From positions 20,660,258-20,724,257 of the forward strand of contig NC_079497.1 of NCBI RefSeq assembly GCF_030052815.1: 64,000 nt of DNA, given 5' to 3'. The notes under the pieces were generated by a model, which was not told the origin of the DNA, did no database searches, and worked only from the letters and a program-made list of their open reading frames with translations. The first letter of the stretch is position 1, and each line of letters opens with the position of its first letter. Positions 42,916 to 55,400 of this stretch are shown here, in pieces. Origin of the DNA: Hevea brasiliensis. Taxonomy: Eukaryota; Streptophyta; Magnoliopsida; Malpighiales; Euphorbiaceae. Made by a program: the position numbers and the translations under genes.

Positions 42916-45900
42916 TGTAACACCCTCCCGGTAGCAACTCCGTACATTCTACTGTTCCAGTGACCAGTGTCGGTCCGGACAGCTAGAACGTCCGGAAAAA
43001 TATTTAAACTAAAGTGAGGAACCATAATTAACTTAAATATTAATAAGAAAAATTTAGAAAAAATTTTAGAAATAAAATACAACCAAGTTAAACGAGCCGG
43101 TGCCCAAGCGATGGGTAACCCAGAGGGAAGTTGCGGTTCTCGCAACTAGGAGCCCTAGACCGGGGGGAAAAATTATAAAATAATTTTTGGGACTCCAAAG
43201 AAGGTTCATTGAGGTTCCTATGGCATTAGAATGCCAAGAAAATATTTAGAAAAATTTTTCAATCGGTACAGACAATTTTGACCCGTTAAGCCAAACGGAG
43301 GGCATTTTGGTTATTTCGCCTTCAGAGGTGATTTTTGGCCGACTTGTCCAGTTAAGTAAATAATTATTATGACATAAAATATGAATAAACATTACTAAAA
43401 ATTGAATTGAAAATGAGTAGAGAAAAGAAGAAAAGAAAATGGAAGAAAATACTAATTATGACATCATATGATGTCATTAAACACTTACCCACCAATCACA
43501 TTTAATCAACACTTAAATTAATCAATAAAATATGGATGAGAATACAGCAAAAGCTCCTAAAAATTCCAGCAGCCATCACTTTCACAAAACCCACCCGTAG
43601 CTCTCAAATTCCATAACCATTCCACCATGAAAGCTCACTAAAGCTCCCAAACCTCACCTTATTTCACCTTAAAACCTTATCCTCTCTTCACTAAAAATTA
43701 TACCCACACCAAGGAGGAGTGTTTGGCAGCCTAGAAAAGGAAAGAAAGTGAAGTCAAGCTTGGGAAAATTCTGCCCTACAAGAGGTTAGTGCCTATTTAT
43801 ACACCTATCTTTCTTATTCCATGTTAATGACTCAAAATAAGTGTGAATTGTGAACCAAATGAATAAAAGTTAAGTGTATGTAGCCCATGGATTTCGGCTG
43901 CCCCTAAGGAAGGAACAAGATTGAGTGTCTTTGATGGACTTGGAGTGCACTAGAGATTATGTTTGAAGTATGTAAATATAAGTATAATAGATTAGTTAGT
44001 TAATTAAAGTATGTTGTGAAAACTCATAATGGGAATTAGAGTTTTGAGAGTAAAATTTTGACTTGGCTGATGAAATTGTTAAAGAACATTTTAATGGTCA
44101 ATTAGTGACCATTTGAGGTAAGTTGACCATAATTTGAAGTGCATTAGAGGGTTACAAAGAGTTTTGGTAGGCTGCCTAGTGACAGCAGCAGGGAGGCTGT
44201 GAGTCCAGCCTGTTTGGGCTGCCATATCTTTGGCTGTGTAGGTTCAATTGGTGTTTGGCCAATTGAACATGAAACTAGACTTATAATGGCACAATTTTTC
44301 TGAAGAAACCATGTCCAAAAGACCAAGGCAAGTGGACCAAAAGTTGGCCCCAATCCGGATACCCTGCACCCAGAATCTGCAGAATGACCAAATGAACAGT
44401 AACTGTTCATTTGGCCATAACTCACTGTAGATATGGTCAATTGACCTGAAAGTTTTACAGCAACAAGATAAGACATAGACAAACAACTTTCATGAAGAAA
44501 CCTACCCCAAATTATGGCCAGAACCCATCCAACAAGGCAGTGGCAGTCACTGTTCATGGTACTGTAGATTTGGTAAATTCTGCAGATTTGAAATCTGGCC
44601 AGCTGTGGTTTTTAGACCATATCTGGACCTAAAAAACTCCAAATGGAGTGATTCAAAAAAGGAAATTCAACTAGACAAAATAAGGAACAACTTTCATGTT
44701 TACCATTTTCTCAAATTCCCACTGCAAAAGGGCCCAATGGAATAGTAAATTTGGGTCACAAAAACTGAAAATTTTGCTCTCTAGGTTTTAGGTTTGGAAA
44801 TGGATTTAGGGGTTAATTCCAACAAGTTTTAAATGCAAAATGTGGTATGTTGGGAGTGTCAAAACCAATATACCTATTTTCTATCCAAAAGTCAACATTT
44901 TTGTTGACCAATGGGGTGAATAGTGACACCAAAACTTGAAATTCACAAATTGAAGAATTTAAAAGTTTCAAATGCCCTAGTATACCTAACAAGATTGGTT
45001 TGGATAATTTGGCATGCCAATAGGGTTCAGTTAGCAGTACTGCGCATGGCAATAAACCATTCTGTGATTTTATGGCTTTTAGCCATTCTGACCTTGCATT
45101 GAGATTTGGCCTTGTATCTGATATTATTTACAGCTTGTTAGCCGTTCTGTTGCACACCGGGAGATGCATATGTGACCGATGGTGTGACGGCCTGAGGTAC
45201 TTGATACCCAGTGCCAGTTTACCCATTTATCTAGTCCAGTCGTCTAGTGTACTAACTTGGGCAACCAAATGAATGAAAGTGGACAAAGTTAATGATATAC
45301 AAATTCAAAACAAATGAAACATATACATTCACTACATATTTATTTTCTTGCTATTTCTTTTATTTTATTATTGCACCACTAAGCATTATTGCTTAGCGCG
45401 TTGCTTTTGCCATGCGTAGGTTCTGAAGATACAGATCGTGAGCCCAGTAGACCGCAGACTGGGTGAGTCCATCCTGCAGTTCTGCACAGTGTCCGTGTCA
45501 CCTCAACTTCTACAGTGCATTGGTAGGGCACTAGGTGTCATTTTGTCATTTTGTAACTAAATTTTTATTTTCTCATATGTATTTAGAATTATGTAATATA
45601 TTTTGATATTCATGTAAATTATGAAAATTGTATTTGTGAATGGAAAAGTAAATATATAATTGTGATTTATACTTGATTATCACATGTGACGGATGATTGA
45701 GAACTGAAATTGAGAAATGTTGTTGAGATTTTGATATTGGAGTTTGAGATGATGAGACATGAATATTGGAAGTGTTTTTCACAGGTTCCGAAGAACTGTT
45801 TTCTCCATTTTTAGCCAGATCACTGCGGATTTTCTTTAAAATTTTCGGAACCTCAAATAAATTATAATTTCAATAAATGGCTCAAATACATTATATTTCA

Positions 45901-46012
45901 CAAGTTATATTCAAAGGCATGATAAAAATTAATTAAGGTATATTAGAGTGTGCCAGTACACCGTGTGACATTGCTTACTTGGGTATACTGTACACGGGAA
46001 AGGGGTGTCACA
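42916..46012 (+). repeat. Solo LTR of the T1 family, inverted, inside T1's LTR
   Basis: TGTAACACCCTCCCGGTAGC ... GGAAAGGGGTGTCACA, 3097 bp, with perfect TAAAC duplications. It matches the reverse complement of the T1 LTRs (for example 43105-43130 against 55200-55225, and GCTTAGCGCGTTGC at 45391 against 53051-53066), but is quite diverged from them. No internal region remains, so it is a recombination product of a complete element. Confidence 0.94.
43458..43477. other. Perfect palindrome in the solo LTR
   Basis: Self-complementary TGACATCATATGATGTCA core flanked by A and T, extending to 20 bp. The same 18-bp core is conserved at 47010-47027 and 54858-54875. Confidence 0.85.
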
Positions 46013-46017
46013 TAAAC
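46013..46017. repeat. Target site duplication of solo LTR, right (TAAAC)
   Basis: Second copy of 42911-42915, after GTGTCACA. Confidence 0.95.
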
Positions 46018-47009
46018 ACCATAACTAGCCGGATTGCAATTTTTCCAGAATTTCTGGGCAGAATCAATTCTGTAGTTTTTGTACATTGAATGCAGATCAG
46101 TTTTTGGACATGTTATGGTCAAAATTTGGGTTTGTTTTCTTCATAAAAGTTGTAGGGATATGTCTCAGCTTTCTACTAGTAAACATTCAGTTCAATTGGA
46201 CCCTTCTACACTGAGTTATGACCAAATGAATGAATATTGTTCATTTGGTTATTTTGCCTAGGCAGAATGTAAGTCACCTAGATTTGGTCAATTTTTAGGG
46301 CATCCTATGTTTAGTTTCTGGATAGAGTTCCTTCACCAAAATTGTGCCATTATGTGTCTAATTTCATGTCCAATTGGCCTTGCACCAATTGAACCTACAC
46401 AACTCAAGTTATAGCTGCCCAAACATGCTGGACTCACATCTAGACCTGTAGGGCACTCAAGGCAGCGCCTCTAACCTCAATTCCCATGGCACAATTCACT
46501 TCAATTCCTACTCAAACATAACCAAATGGTCACTAATTGACCATTAGAATTTCCTTTCACCAATACATGAGTAAAACCCTAGGTTTTTCCTAAACCCTAA
46601 CTCCAATAATTTTAATTCTCTATATACATACAATCCATGAATTAAAACACCAAAATCATGTTAAATGGCAGAAATGCACAACTATTATGCAATCAAATTG
46701 GCACTAACCTTGTTGGAGCTAACTCTCAAGCTTGTAAAACCTTCCTTTTTTCCTTTTTCTTTTTGCTTGCTAGAGAGAGTTTAAGGGGTGAGGAAAACTT
46801 TTTGTGAAGAGAGTGAGGGATTTTGAGGTGAAATGGTGTGGGGTATAAAGCTTGATAAAGCTTTAATGGAGGTTTGGGGTTAGGGACGATTTTGGCTAGG
46901 TTGAGAGAGGTAGGGATGAAGATTTTTCTTTTTAATTTCTGCCCACTTAACTCTCTTTAAGTCGACTTATTATAACTTGGTGAAATTTGATTTTTGGAGG
47001 CTTTAATAA

Positions 47010-47027
47010 TGACATCATATGATGTCA
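47010..47027. other. Conserved 18-bp palindrome in T1 3' LTR
   Basis: TGACATCATATGATGTCA, perfect dyad, retained identically in all three LTR copies in the window despite their divergence. Half-sites resemble bZIP-type TGACxTCA elements; binding is inference. Confidence 0.8.
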
Positions 47028-47571
47028 AAAGTCCCATTTTTCTTTATTTTTCCTTTCTTTTCTTTCTATTCATTTTCAATTCAATTTTTTTAACAATATT
47101 TATTCTTATTTTATGCCATATAATTTATTTGCTTAATTGGACAAGTTGGTAATAAATCATCTCTGAAGACAAAATGACCAAAATGCCCTCGTTTGGCTTG
47201 TCGAGCCAAAATCATCTATACCGATCTAAAAATTTTTCTAAGCATTTTCTTGGCATTATAATTCCATCGAAACCTCAATGACTCTTCTCTGGAATCCCAA
47301 AAATTATTTCATGAATTTTTCCCTAGGTTTAAGACTTCTAGTTGCGAAGACCGCAACTTCCCACTGGGTTACCCATCGATAGGACATCGGATCATTTAAC
47401 TTAGTTGTATTTTATTTCTAAAATTTTCCTAAATTTTTCTTATTATTATTTGAGTTAATTATGACTCCTCACTTTAGTATAAATATTTTTTCCAGACGTT
47501 CTAGCTATCCGGACCGACACCGGTCACCTAAATAGTAGAATATACGGAATTGCTACAGTGAGGGTGTTACA

Positions 47572-47588
47572 ACTCTTCCCCTCTAATT
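47572..47588 (-). other. T1 polypurine tract
   Basis: Minus strand TTAGAGGGGAAGAGT before TGTAACACC, preceded by CGAGGACGAAATTTAAA, a common chromovirus 3' signature. Confidence 0.9.
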
Positions 47589-47599
47589 TAAATTTCGTC

Positions 47600-48935
47600 C
47601 TCGAAATTTACCTGATGCAAACAGTTGAGGGAACTATTGCCTCATCGTCTCTTCACTTTCCCAAGTTGCCTCCTCGGTGTTGTGGTGCCTCCAAAGCACT
47701 TTCAATAGTGGAATCTGCTTGTTCCTCAACTCCTTCACTTCCCGAGCCAGGATATGTATGGGTTCTTCTTTATATGTCAAATCCGGTCGTACTTCAATTT
47801 CTTCCATGGAGATGACATGTGAAGGATCTAAGCGGTATCTTCTTAGCATAGATACGTGGAACACATTGTGGATCTTTGTTCAACTCTAGTGGTAAAGTTA
47901 GCCTATAGGCCACTGGAACCACACATTCAATGACTTCATATGGGCTAATGAACCTAGGGCTTAACTTACCTTTTCTTCCAAGCCTCAGTACTTTTTCCAT
48001 GGTGACACCTTGAGGAACACCTTATCTTTAACTGCATATTCTATTTCTTTTCTCTTTAGGTCGGCATAAGATTTCTGTCTATCTAAGGTAACTTTTAGAT
48101 TGGCTTTGATTAGCTTTACCTTCTCCTCAGTCTGTTTCACTAGGTCTAGCCCTATCAGTTTATCTTCGCCCAATTCAGTCCAACCCACTAGAGTTCTATA
48201 TTTTCTCCCATACAGTGCTTCATACGGGGCCATTTGGATGCTAGCTTGGTAGCTATTATTGTATGCAAATTCTGCTAGTGGGAGGTATCTATCCCAACTC
48301 CCCTCAAACTCAATGGCACAACTCCTCAGCATATCCTCAAGGACTCGAAATATATTTCATGTTATTATTATCATTTCAGTTCAATATTTGTATTAGTTCA
48401 ATTTGGTTTCAATTGTTTACCTGGATTACTCTTTCTGATTGCCCATCCGTTTGAGGATGGAAAGTTGTGCTGAAGTGGAGTTGTGTACCCAAGGATTCAT
48501 GCAACTTCTTCCAAAATCTCGATGAAAACCTTGGGTCTCGATCAGATATGATGGAAAGTGGAATTCCATGTAGTCTAACTATCTCACTGATATACAATTC
48601 TGCTAACTTCTCAAGTGAGTAGTTAGTCCTAACTGGCAGAAAGTATGTTGACTTCGTTAATCTATCTACTATCACCCATACTTCATCATGCTTCTTCTGG
48701 GTGAGAGATAGACCACTTACAAAATCCATGGTGACCCGATCCCATTTCCATTCAGGTATGCATATAGGCTGTAGCAAACCCGATGGAACTTGATGTTCTG
48801 CTTTGACTTGCTGACATGTCAAGCATTTATTCACATAGTCAGCTATGTCCTTCTTCATACCAGGCCACCAATAATGAAGCTTCATATCATGATATATTTT
48901 TGTACTTCCTGGGTGCATAGCATAAACACTGATGT
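47600..48935 (-). pseudogene. T1 integrase with chromodomain
   Basis: Minus strand. Zinc finger: HTSVYAMHPGSTKIYHDMKL then YVNKCLTCQQVK (48935-48810). Core: WDRVTMDFVSGLSL (Asp), LSIISDRDPRFSSRFW (Asp), HPQTDGQSERVIQ (Glu), triad intact. A 76-77 nt insert at 48344-48420 then interrupts. The frame resumes with MLRSCAIEFEGSWDRYLPLA, KYRTLVGWTELGE and KVSPWK; a frameshift near 47990 leads to LRLGRKGKLSPRFISPYEV (GPY/F-like) and a second to MFHVSMLRRYRLDPSHV. The chromodomain is LTYKEEPIHILAREVKELRN, VLWRHHNTEEATWESEETMR (about 47775-47640). Chromodomains guide insertion toward marked heterochromatin. At least three frame breaks. Confidence 0.93.
48344..48420 (-). other. Intron-like insert in T1 integrase
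   Basis: Between the codons for SERVIQ and VLEDML, minus strand sequence GTAAACAATTGAAACC ... ATATATTTCGAG is inserted. It is 77 nt, AT-rich, and has GT...AG ends, so it looks like a short plant intron. Splicing at these exact sites would leave the frame one base off, so either one exon G has been lost or it is a plain insertion. Confidence 0.55.
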
Positions 48936-50371
48936 GTGCCTGTTTTAGAATACTGGCTTTTAATTCCCCATCATCTGGTACACATACTTCCTTTGTAGTA
49001 CAGACACCTATCTGCTTTCACCTTATAATCAGTTGCCTTTCCTTCTGAGACTTTGCTCATAGTAGCCATTAACTTCTCATCTACCTTCTGCCCATCTAAA
49101 ATCTGTTGTAGCAAGTTTGGCCTCACTTGCAACTCAGCCAAAATAGCTCCATCTCGAGCCAAAGATAGACAGGCATTCAATGATCTCAAAGCTGTGATGG
49201 ATTTTCTGCTCAAAGCATCAGCAACTACATTTACCTTCCTAGAATGGTAGTCAATCACACAATCATAGTCCTTCAAGAACTCAATCTATCGCCTCTGTCT
49301 AAGGTTGAGCTCTTTCTGGGTTGGCAAATATTTTAGACTTTTGTGGTCTGTGTAAATATAACACTTTTCCCCATACAAGTAGTGCCTCCATATCTTTAGT
49401 GCGAAGATAATTGCTGCAAGTTCTAGATCATGGGTAGGGTAGTTCTGTTCATGTGGCCTTAGTTGCCTGGAAGCATAGGCAACCACTTTCCCCTCTTGCA
49501 TCAATACACACCCTAACCCATTATATGAGGCATCACTGTAGACCACAAAATCCTTTCCCGACACTGGCTGTGTTAACACTGGTGCCTCTGTTAACATAGC
49601 CTTCAACTTCTCAAAACTAGCCTGAAATTTGTTATTCCAGTCAAATCTGACATTCTTGTGTAATAACTTGATCATTGGAGCAGCTATTAAAGAAAATCCC
49701 TTCATAAATCTTCTGTAATACCTAGCTAGCCCTAAGAAACTTCTGACCTTAGTTGTATTTCTGGGAGGCTTCCATTCCATCACTGCTTCTATCTTCTTGG
49801 GATCTACCCTAATCCCATTAGCTAACACAATGTGTCCAAGGAATGCAATCTCATTCAACCAGAAGTCACACTTGGACAACTTAGCATACAGCTTCTTTTC
49901 TCTTAGGGTTTGCAAGATAATTCTCAAATGCTCATCATGTTCTTCCCTAGTCTTGGAATACACCAAAATATCATCAATAAAGACCACTACGAACCGATCT
50001 AGGTATATACGGAAGATACGGTTTATAAGGTCCATGAATGCTGCTGGTGCATTTGTTAGGCCAAGGGACATCACCAGGAACTCATAATGCCCATATCGAG
50101 TCCTGAATGCAGTCTTTGGTACATCTGCATCCTTCACCCTCAACTGATGATACCCTGATCTGAGATCAATTTTAGAAAATACTCTTACTCCCTTCAACTG
50201 ATCAAATAGATCATCAATTCTAGGCAATGGATACTTGTTCTTCACAGTCACTTTATTCAACTATCGGTAATCGATGCATAACCTCAAAGTCCCATCCTTC
50301 TTTTTCACAAACAGCACTGGAGCTCCCCATGGTGACACACTGGGACATATGAACCCCTTATCCAGTAACTC
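48936..50371 (-). pseudogene. T1 reverse transcriptase and RNase H
   Basis: Minus strand, main frame 50260-49286 (324 codons). [22 protein letters not shown] just upstream, LCIDYR, stop, [35 protein letters not shown] (catalytic Asp), [20 protein letters not shown] and [14 protein letters not shown] (catalytic FIDD). Then [32 protein letters not shown], and RNase [19 protein letters not shown] (Asp), [20 protein letters not shown] (Glu), [13 protein letters not shown] (Asp). A break at LNLRQRR (49286) precedes CVIDYHSRKVNVVADALSRK, the normal RNase H end. Two stops (50366 region and 50262) replace Gln codons. Otherwise well preserved. Confidence 0.95.
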
Positions 50372-51061
50372 TTATAACTGGATTTTCAGTTCCTTCAATT
50401 TTGTGGGTGCCATCCTATAAGGGGGAATAGAGATTGGTGTTGTACCTGACAGTACTTCAATAGCAAATTCGACTTCCCTTTCTGGTGGCAAGCTAGGCAA
50501 TTCTTTAGGGAACATATCTGGGAAGTCTCTTACTGTGGGTAGGTCACACAGATCAGGCTTAGCCTGTCTAGTATCTACCACATGTGCTAGGTAGGCTTCA
50601 CAACCTTTTCTCATCAGTTTTCTTGCAATTGTGGCTGAGATGACATTGGATAAGAAGTCTGTCCTTTCCCCCACAAGTGTAATCTCATTACCCTCTGGAG
50701 TTTTCAAGGAAATCCTCTTCGATTTACAATCAACCATTGCCTGATGACGTGACAACCAGTCCATTCCCAAAATCATGTCAAACTCATGGAAAGGCAATTC
50801 AATTAGGTCTACCAAGAATTCATACCCCTGAATCCTTAACGGGCAACTTTTGTACACCTTGTTCACCACTACACTGTGGCCCAATGGGTTAGTGACTAGA
50901 ATGTCTTGGTCACTCTCCCCTACTAATATCCCCCTTTCTACGGGTAGGTTGGTGCAAATGTATGAATGAGTGGATCCTGGATCCACCAGCACAGATGTGT
51001 TGTAGAGGGAGAACTTACCCTTGATAACATCCGGGGCATCTTGCTCCTCCTGAGCTCTCAT
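50372..51061 (-). pseudogene. T1 aspartic protease
   Basis: Minus-strand open frame of 229 codons. NTSVLVDPGSTHSYI (about 51010-50970) is the catalytic loop. The usual D-S-G-S reads D-P-G-S, so the residue after the catalytic Asp is Pro, which may impair activity. FHEFDMILGMDWLSRHQAMV with the ILGMDWL motif is at about 50790. The tail VRDFPDMFPKELPSLPPERE leads into RT, as in all chromoviruses. The frame ends at KIQL, where TAA replaces CAA. Confidence 0.92.
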
Positions 51062-52274
51062 GGCATAAGCTCTGGTAGGTGCTCTAGCCTCTGGCCTCTC
51101 GGCTAGCTTAGATGCAGGTCTTTGTGATGGACTAACTGCCTTAGATTTACTGGACTTCCTACCCCTTTCAGGTGCAAGGGCAGGTCTATCTGCTTATGTT
51201 GGAGTAGCTATAGCAGTTCTGCGTTGACAGTTCTTTAACTAATGTTTTGTCGACGCACACCTTAAGCAAGCACCCGTCACTCTCCAACACTCCCCATTAT
51301 GCCATTTTAGGCAGTGTGAACATGCAGAAGATGTTGGGGCTAGTCCCCTGAACACCGTCCCCGGAGAGCTGCCCACTGATGGTGTGGACTAGCCTCTCCT
51401 GGGTGTGAACTATGGCCTAGGCCCCTGGGACTGACCCTGACCTTGAGGTTGACCTGAACTATTAGCAGGTGGACCTCTGAACTTCTTTCCCGGTGCAGGA
51501 GATGAGTTAGACTGACCTGGACCCCTCTTTTGCTGTCTCTCTCTTCTAGTTTGCTCACTTATTTTGACTTTCTCAACTTTTACTGCAACTTCCACTAACT
51601 TGGTAAAGTCTGTGATTCCCAAGGCAGTGATCATTATCTTTATGTTGTCATTTAGCCCCTCTTCAAATCTTTTACACCTCTCGACCTCATTAGGGACTAT
51701 CTCCCTTCCATAACGGCTTAGTCTAACAAATTCTTTTTCATACTCTGCCACTGTCAGCTGTCTCTACCTCAGATTAATGAATTCTCTTCTTCTCTCTTCG
51801 TGGTATACACTATCCACATACTTCTTTTTGAACTATGAGAGGAAGAAGTCCCAGGTTATTTATTCTGGCTACACTTCACTGGACACTGTATCCCACCATT
51901 GATATGCATCATCTTACAGTAGAGATACAACAGCTTCTAGATTTTGCTCTGGGGTGTAATGGAGTTATTTTAAAACTCTCCCTGTTCTGTTCAACCAGTT
52001 CTCAACTGCAACAGAATCATCTTCTCTCTTGCCAAAGAACTCCACTGCTCTAAATTTCCTCAATTTTTCCAGATGGGATTTCTATTGTGGAGGTGGTGGT
52101 GGTGGCATTACCCCTGCCATTTGTCTGAAAAACTCAGCCACTTGCTGGAACATGGCCTTTGGAGGCTGTGCAAGCTCTGCTGGAGCTGGTGGAGCAAGTT
52201 CTCCTTTCAGCTGCTGCAGGTGGAGCATGACTCTCCACTTCCTCCTCAACTGCCCTCTGTGATGTGGGGTCCAT
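51062..52274 (-). pseudogene. T1 gag, riddled with Gln-to-stop changes
   Basis: Minus strand, ATG at 52274-52272 (MDPTSQRAVEEEVESHAPPA), with a change of frame near 52230. Retrotrans_gag domain: FRAVEFFGKREDDSVAVENW (about 52050-51990), HYTPEQNLEAVVSLL, AYQWWDTV, FKKKYVDSVYHEERRREFIN, then the open stretch 51751-51410, MAEYEKEFVRLSRYGREIVP and KRFEEGLNDNIKIMITALGI, and a Gln/Pro/Gly-rich tail. A zinc knuckle-like C-x2-C text lies near 51290-51230. At least five stops in the domain stand where Gln is expected (TAA/TAG from CAA/CAG). Confidence 0.9.
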
Positions 52275-52382
52275 ATCCTAATCAAAATAAGAAAACCAAA
52301 TAAATCTGCATTAGTGTCACCTCAACTCTTACAAATACAATGCATGGTATGGACTCGATCTAGACCCAGAAATGCCAAAATT

Positions 52383-52396
52383 GTGCTCTGATACCA
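52383..52396 (-). other. T1 primer-binding site (initiator Met tRNA)
   Basis: Minus strand TGGTATCAGAGCAC, five bases from the 5' LTR; 14-nt match to the expected Met-tRNA PBS. Confidence 0.93.
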
Positions 52397-52401
52397 CTAA
52401 A

Positions 52402-55400
52402 TGTGACATCCCTTACCCGTCTACAATATAGCCGAGCAACATATGCCACACTGTATACCAGAACACCATATTTTATCTCAATTATTTTTATCCTTCCTTA
52501 ATTTATTTCTTTATGATGATGAAATGCAATTTGGGAGATTTGACTCATTTAAGTCATTTATAGAAATTATAAATTCATTTGAGGTTCCAAAAATTTTATA
52601 GAAAATCCGGTAGAGTACCGACTAAAAATGAAGAAAATAGTTCTTCGGAACCTGTGAAAAACACTTCCAATAATCATTTTATTCCACAACTCCTAATTAT
52701 CACATCAATTTTCAACAGTTTCTCATCAATTTCTCAAACTTTCCAATCATTCAATTCACATCATATTTACACTCAAATCATAATTAAATGCTCAACTTTC
52801 ATTATGAACGCCATTTACAAATAATTTGATTAATACATAATCACATAAGTTTCAATATACATGAAAAAATAAAAGTTTAATTACAAAATTTATAAAAATA
52901 CAAAACACAAAAGACAAAATGTAGCCTAGCATCCTACCAATGCACTGTAGCTGAGAGGTGACAAAGGACACTAGCAAATCTAACTCTCACCCTGACTGGG
53001 GTCTACTGAGATCACGCTCCGTATCTCTAGTACCTACGCGTAGCAAAAAGCAACGCGCTAAGCAATAATGCTTAGTGGTGCCAATAATAAAATAAAAAGA
53101 ACTAAAAGAGAATAAATATGCAGTGTGTATACTGATGTCTCATGCAAACAAATTTTTGGTAATTATTTATAGTCTTATTTATTTGGTACTTGTTATATCC
53201 ATTATTTCATTAAATTTATCAACTTTCATTTTAGGTTGCCCAAGTAACCTATACTGGATGACTGGACTAGATAAACGGGCAAACTGGCACTAGGTACCAA
53301 GTACCTCAGGCCATCTTACCATTGGTCACATATGTATCTCCCAATGTGCAACAGAATAGCTAATAAGCTGTAATAATTATTAGGCACAAGGCCAAGTATC
53401 ACCATAATATCATAATGGCTAAAAGCCATAAAATCACAGAATAACATAATTCCATGTGCAGTACTGCTAACCGAACCCTATTGGCATTCCAACCTATCCA
53501 AACCAATCTTACTAGGTGTACTAGGGCACTTTACAAAGTTATTGATTGAATTTTCATGCTTTACATGTAAGGTTACTATTCATTTTACTATTTAGGTCAA
53601 ATTGTTTACTTTCCAATGCATAATAGCATGAATTTACCACATTTTGGTTCCCAAAAGTGTTGGCATTAGTTGCCAATCCATACTCCTAACCAATGGTGAA
53701 TAAATTAGAAATTTTAGTTTTGGGTACTAGAGTTCACTATTCTATTAGGCCATTCTACAGTGAGAATTTGGCCAAATATTCTTCATCAAAGTTGTTCCTT
53801 ATTGTGTCTAGTTATATTTCACTTTTTGAATCACTCCATTTGGAGTTTTGTAACTCAAGTTATGACCTAAACACCATAACTGGCCAGATTGCAATTTTTC
53901 CAGAATTTCTGAGTAGAATCAATTCTGCAGTTTTTGTACACTGAATGTAGGTCAGTTTTTGGACATAATATGGTCAAAATTTGTGTTTATTTTAAAAGTT
54001 GTAGGGCTATGTCTCAGCTTTCTACTGGTAAAAATTTAGGTCAATTGGACCTTTCTACACTGAGTTATGACCAAATGAATGAATACTATTCATTTGGTCA
54101 TTTTGCCCAGGTAGAATGTAAGTCACCCAGATTTGGTCAATTTTTAGGGCATCCTATGTTTAGTTTCTGGATAGAGTTTCTTCACCAAAATTGTGCCATT
54201 ATGTGTCTAATTTCATGTCTAATTAGCTTTACACCAATTGAACCTACACAACTCAAGTTATAGCTGCCCAAACATGCTAGACTCACATGCAGACTTGCAG
54301 GGCACTCAAGGCAGCACCTCTAACCTCAATTCTCATGGCACAATTCACTTCAATTCCTACTCAAACATAACCAAATGGTCACTAATTGACCATTAGAATT
54401 TCCTTTCACCAATACATGAGCAAAACCTTAGGTTTTTCCTAAACCCTAACTCCAATAATTTCAATTCTCTATATACATACAATCCATGAATTAAAACACC
54501 AAAATCATGTTCAATGGCAGCCATGCACAACTATTATGCAATCAAATTGGCACTAACCTTGTTGGAGCTAACTCCCAAGCTTGCAAAACCTTCCTTTTTC
54601 CTTCTTCTTTTTGCTAGCTAGAGAGAGTTTAAGGGGTGAGGAAAACTTTTTGTGAAGAGAGTGAGGGATTTTGAGGTGAAATGGTGTAAGCTATAAAGCT
54701 TGATAAAGCTTTAATGGAGGTTTGGGGTTAGGGACGATTTTGGCCGGGTTGAGAGAGGAAGGGATGAAGATTTTTCTTTTTAATTTTTTCCCACTTAACT
54801 CTCTTTAAGTTGACTTATTATAGCTTGGTGAAATTTGATTTTTGGAGGCTTTAATAATGACATCATATGATGTCAAAAGTCCCATTTTTCTTCATTTGTC
54901 CTTTCTTTTCTTTCTATTCATTTTCAATTCAATTTTTTTAATAATATTTATTCTCATTTCATGTCATATAATTTATTTGCTTAATTGGACAAATTGGTAA
55001 AAAATCATCTCTGAAGACAAAATGACCAAAATGCCCTCCGTTTGGCTTATCGAGCCAAAATCGTCTATACCGATCTAAAAATTTTTCTAAGCATTTTCTT
55101 GCCATTCTAATGCTATCAAAACCTCAATGAATCTTCTCTGGAGTCCCAAAAATTATTTCATGAATTTTCCCCTGGGTTTAGGGCTTCTAGCTGTGAAGAC
55201 CACAACTTCCCACTGGGTTACCCATTGCTAGGGCATCGACTCATTTAACTTGGTTGTATTTTATTTCTAAATTTTTTCCTAAATTTTTCTTATTATTATT
55301 TGAGTTAATTATGACTCCTCACTTTAGTATAAATATTTTTCCAGACGTTCTAGCTATCCGGACAGACACCGGTCACCTGAACAGTAGAATGTACGAAATT

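Larger units (their letters stand above)
41427..47571 (-). repeat. T1 3' LTR (interrupted by solo LTR)
   Basis: 41427-42915 plus 46018-47571 align with 52402-55420 and together make about 3043 bp. The terminal TG is mutated to TA at 41427 on the plus reading (TATGACACCCC instead of TGTGACATCCC). The right end ...GGGTGTTACA joins the PPT. Confidence 0.94.
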
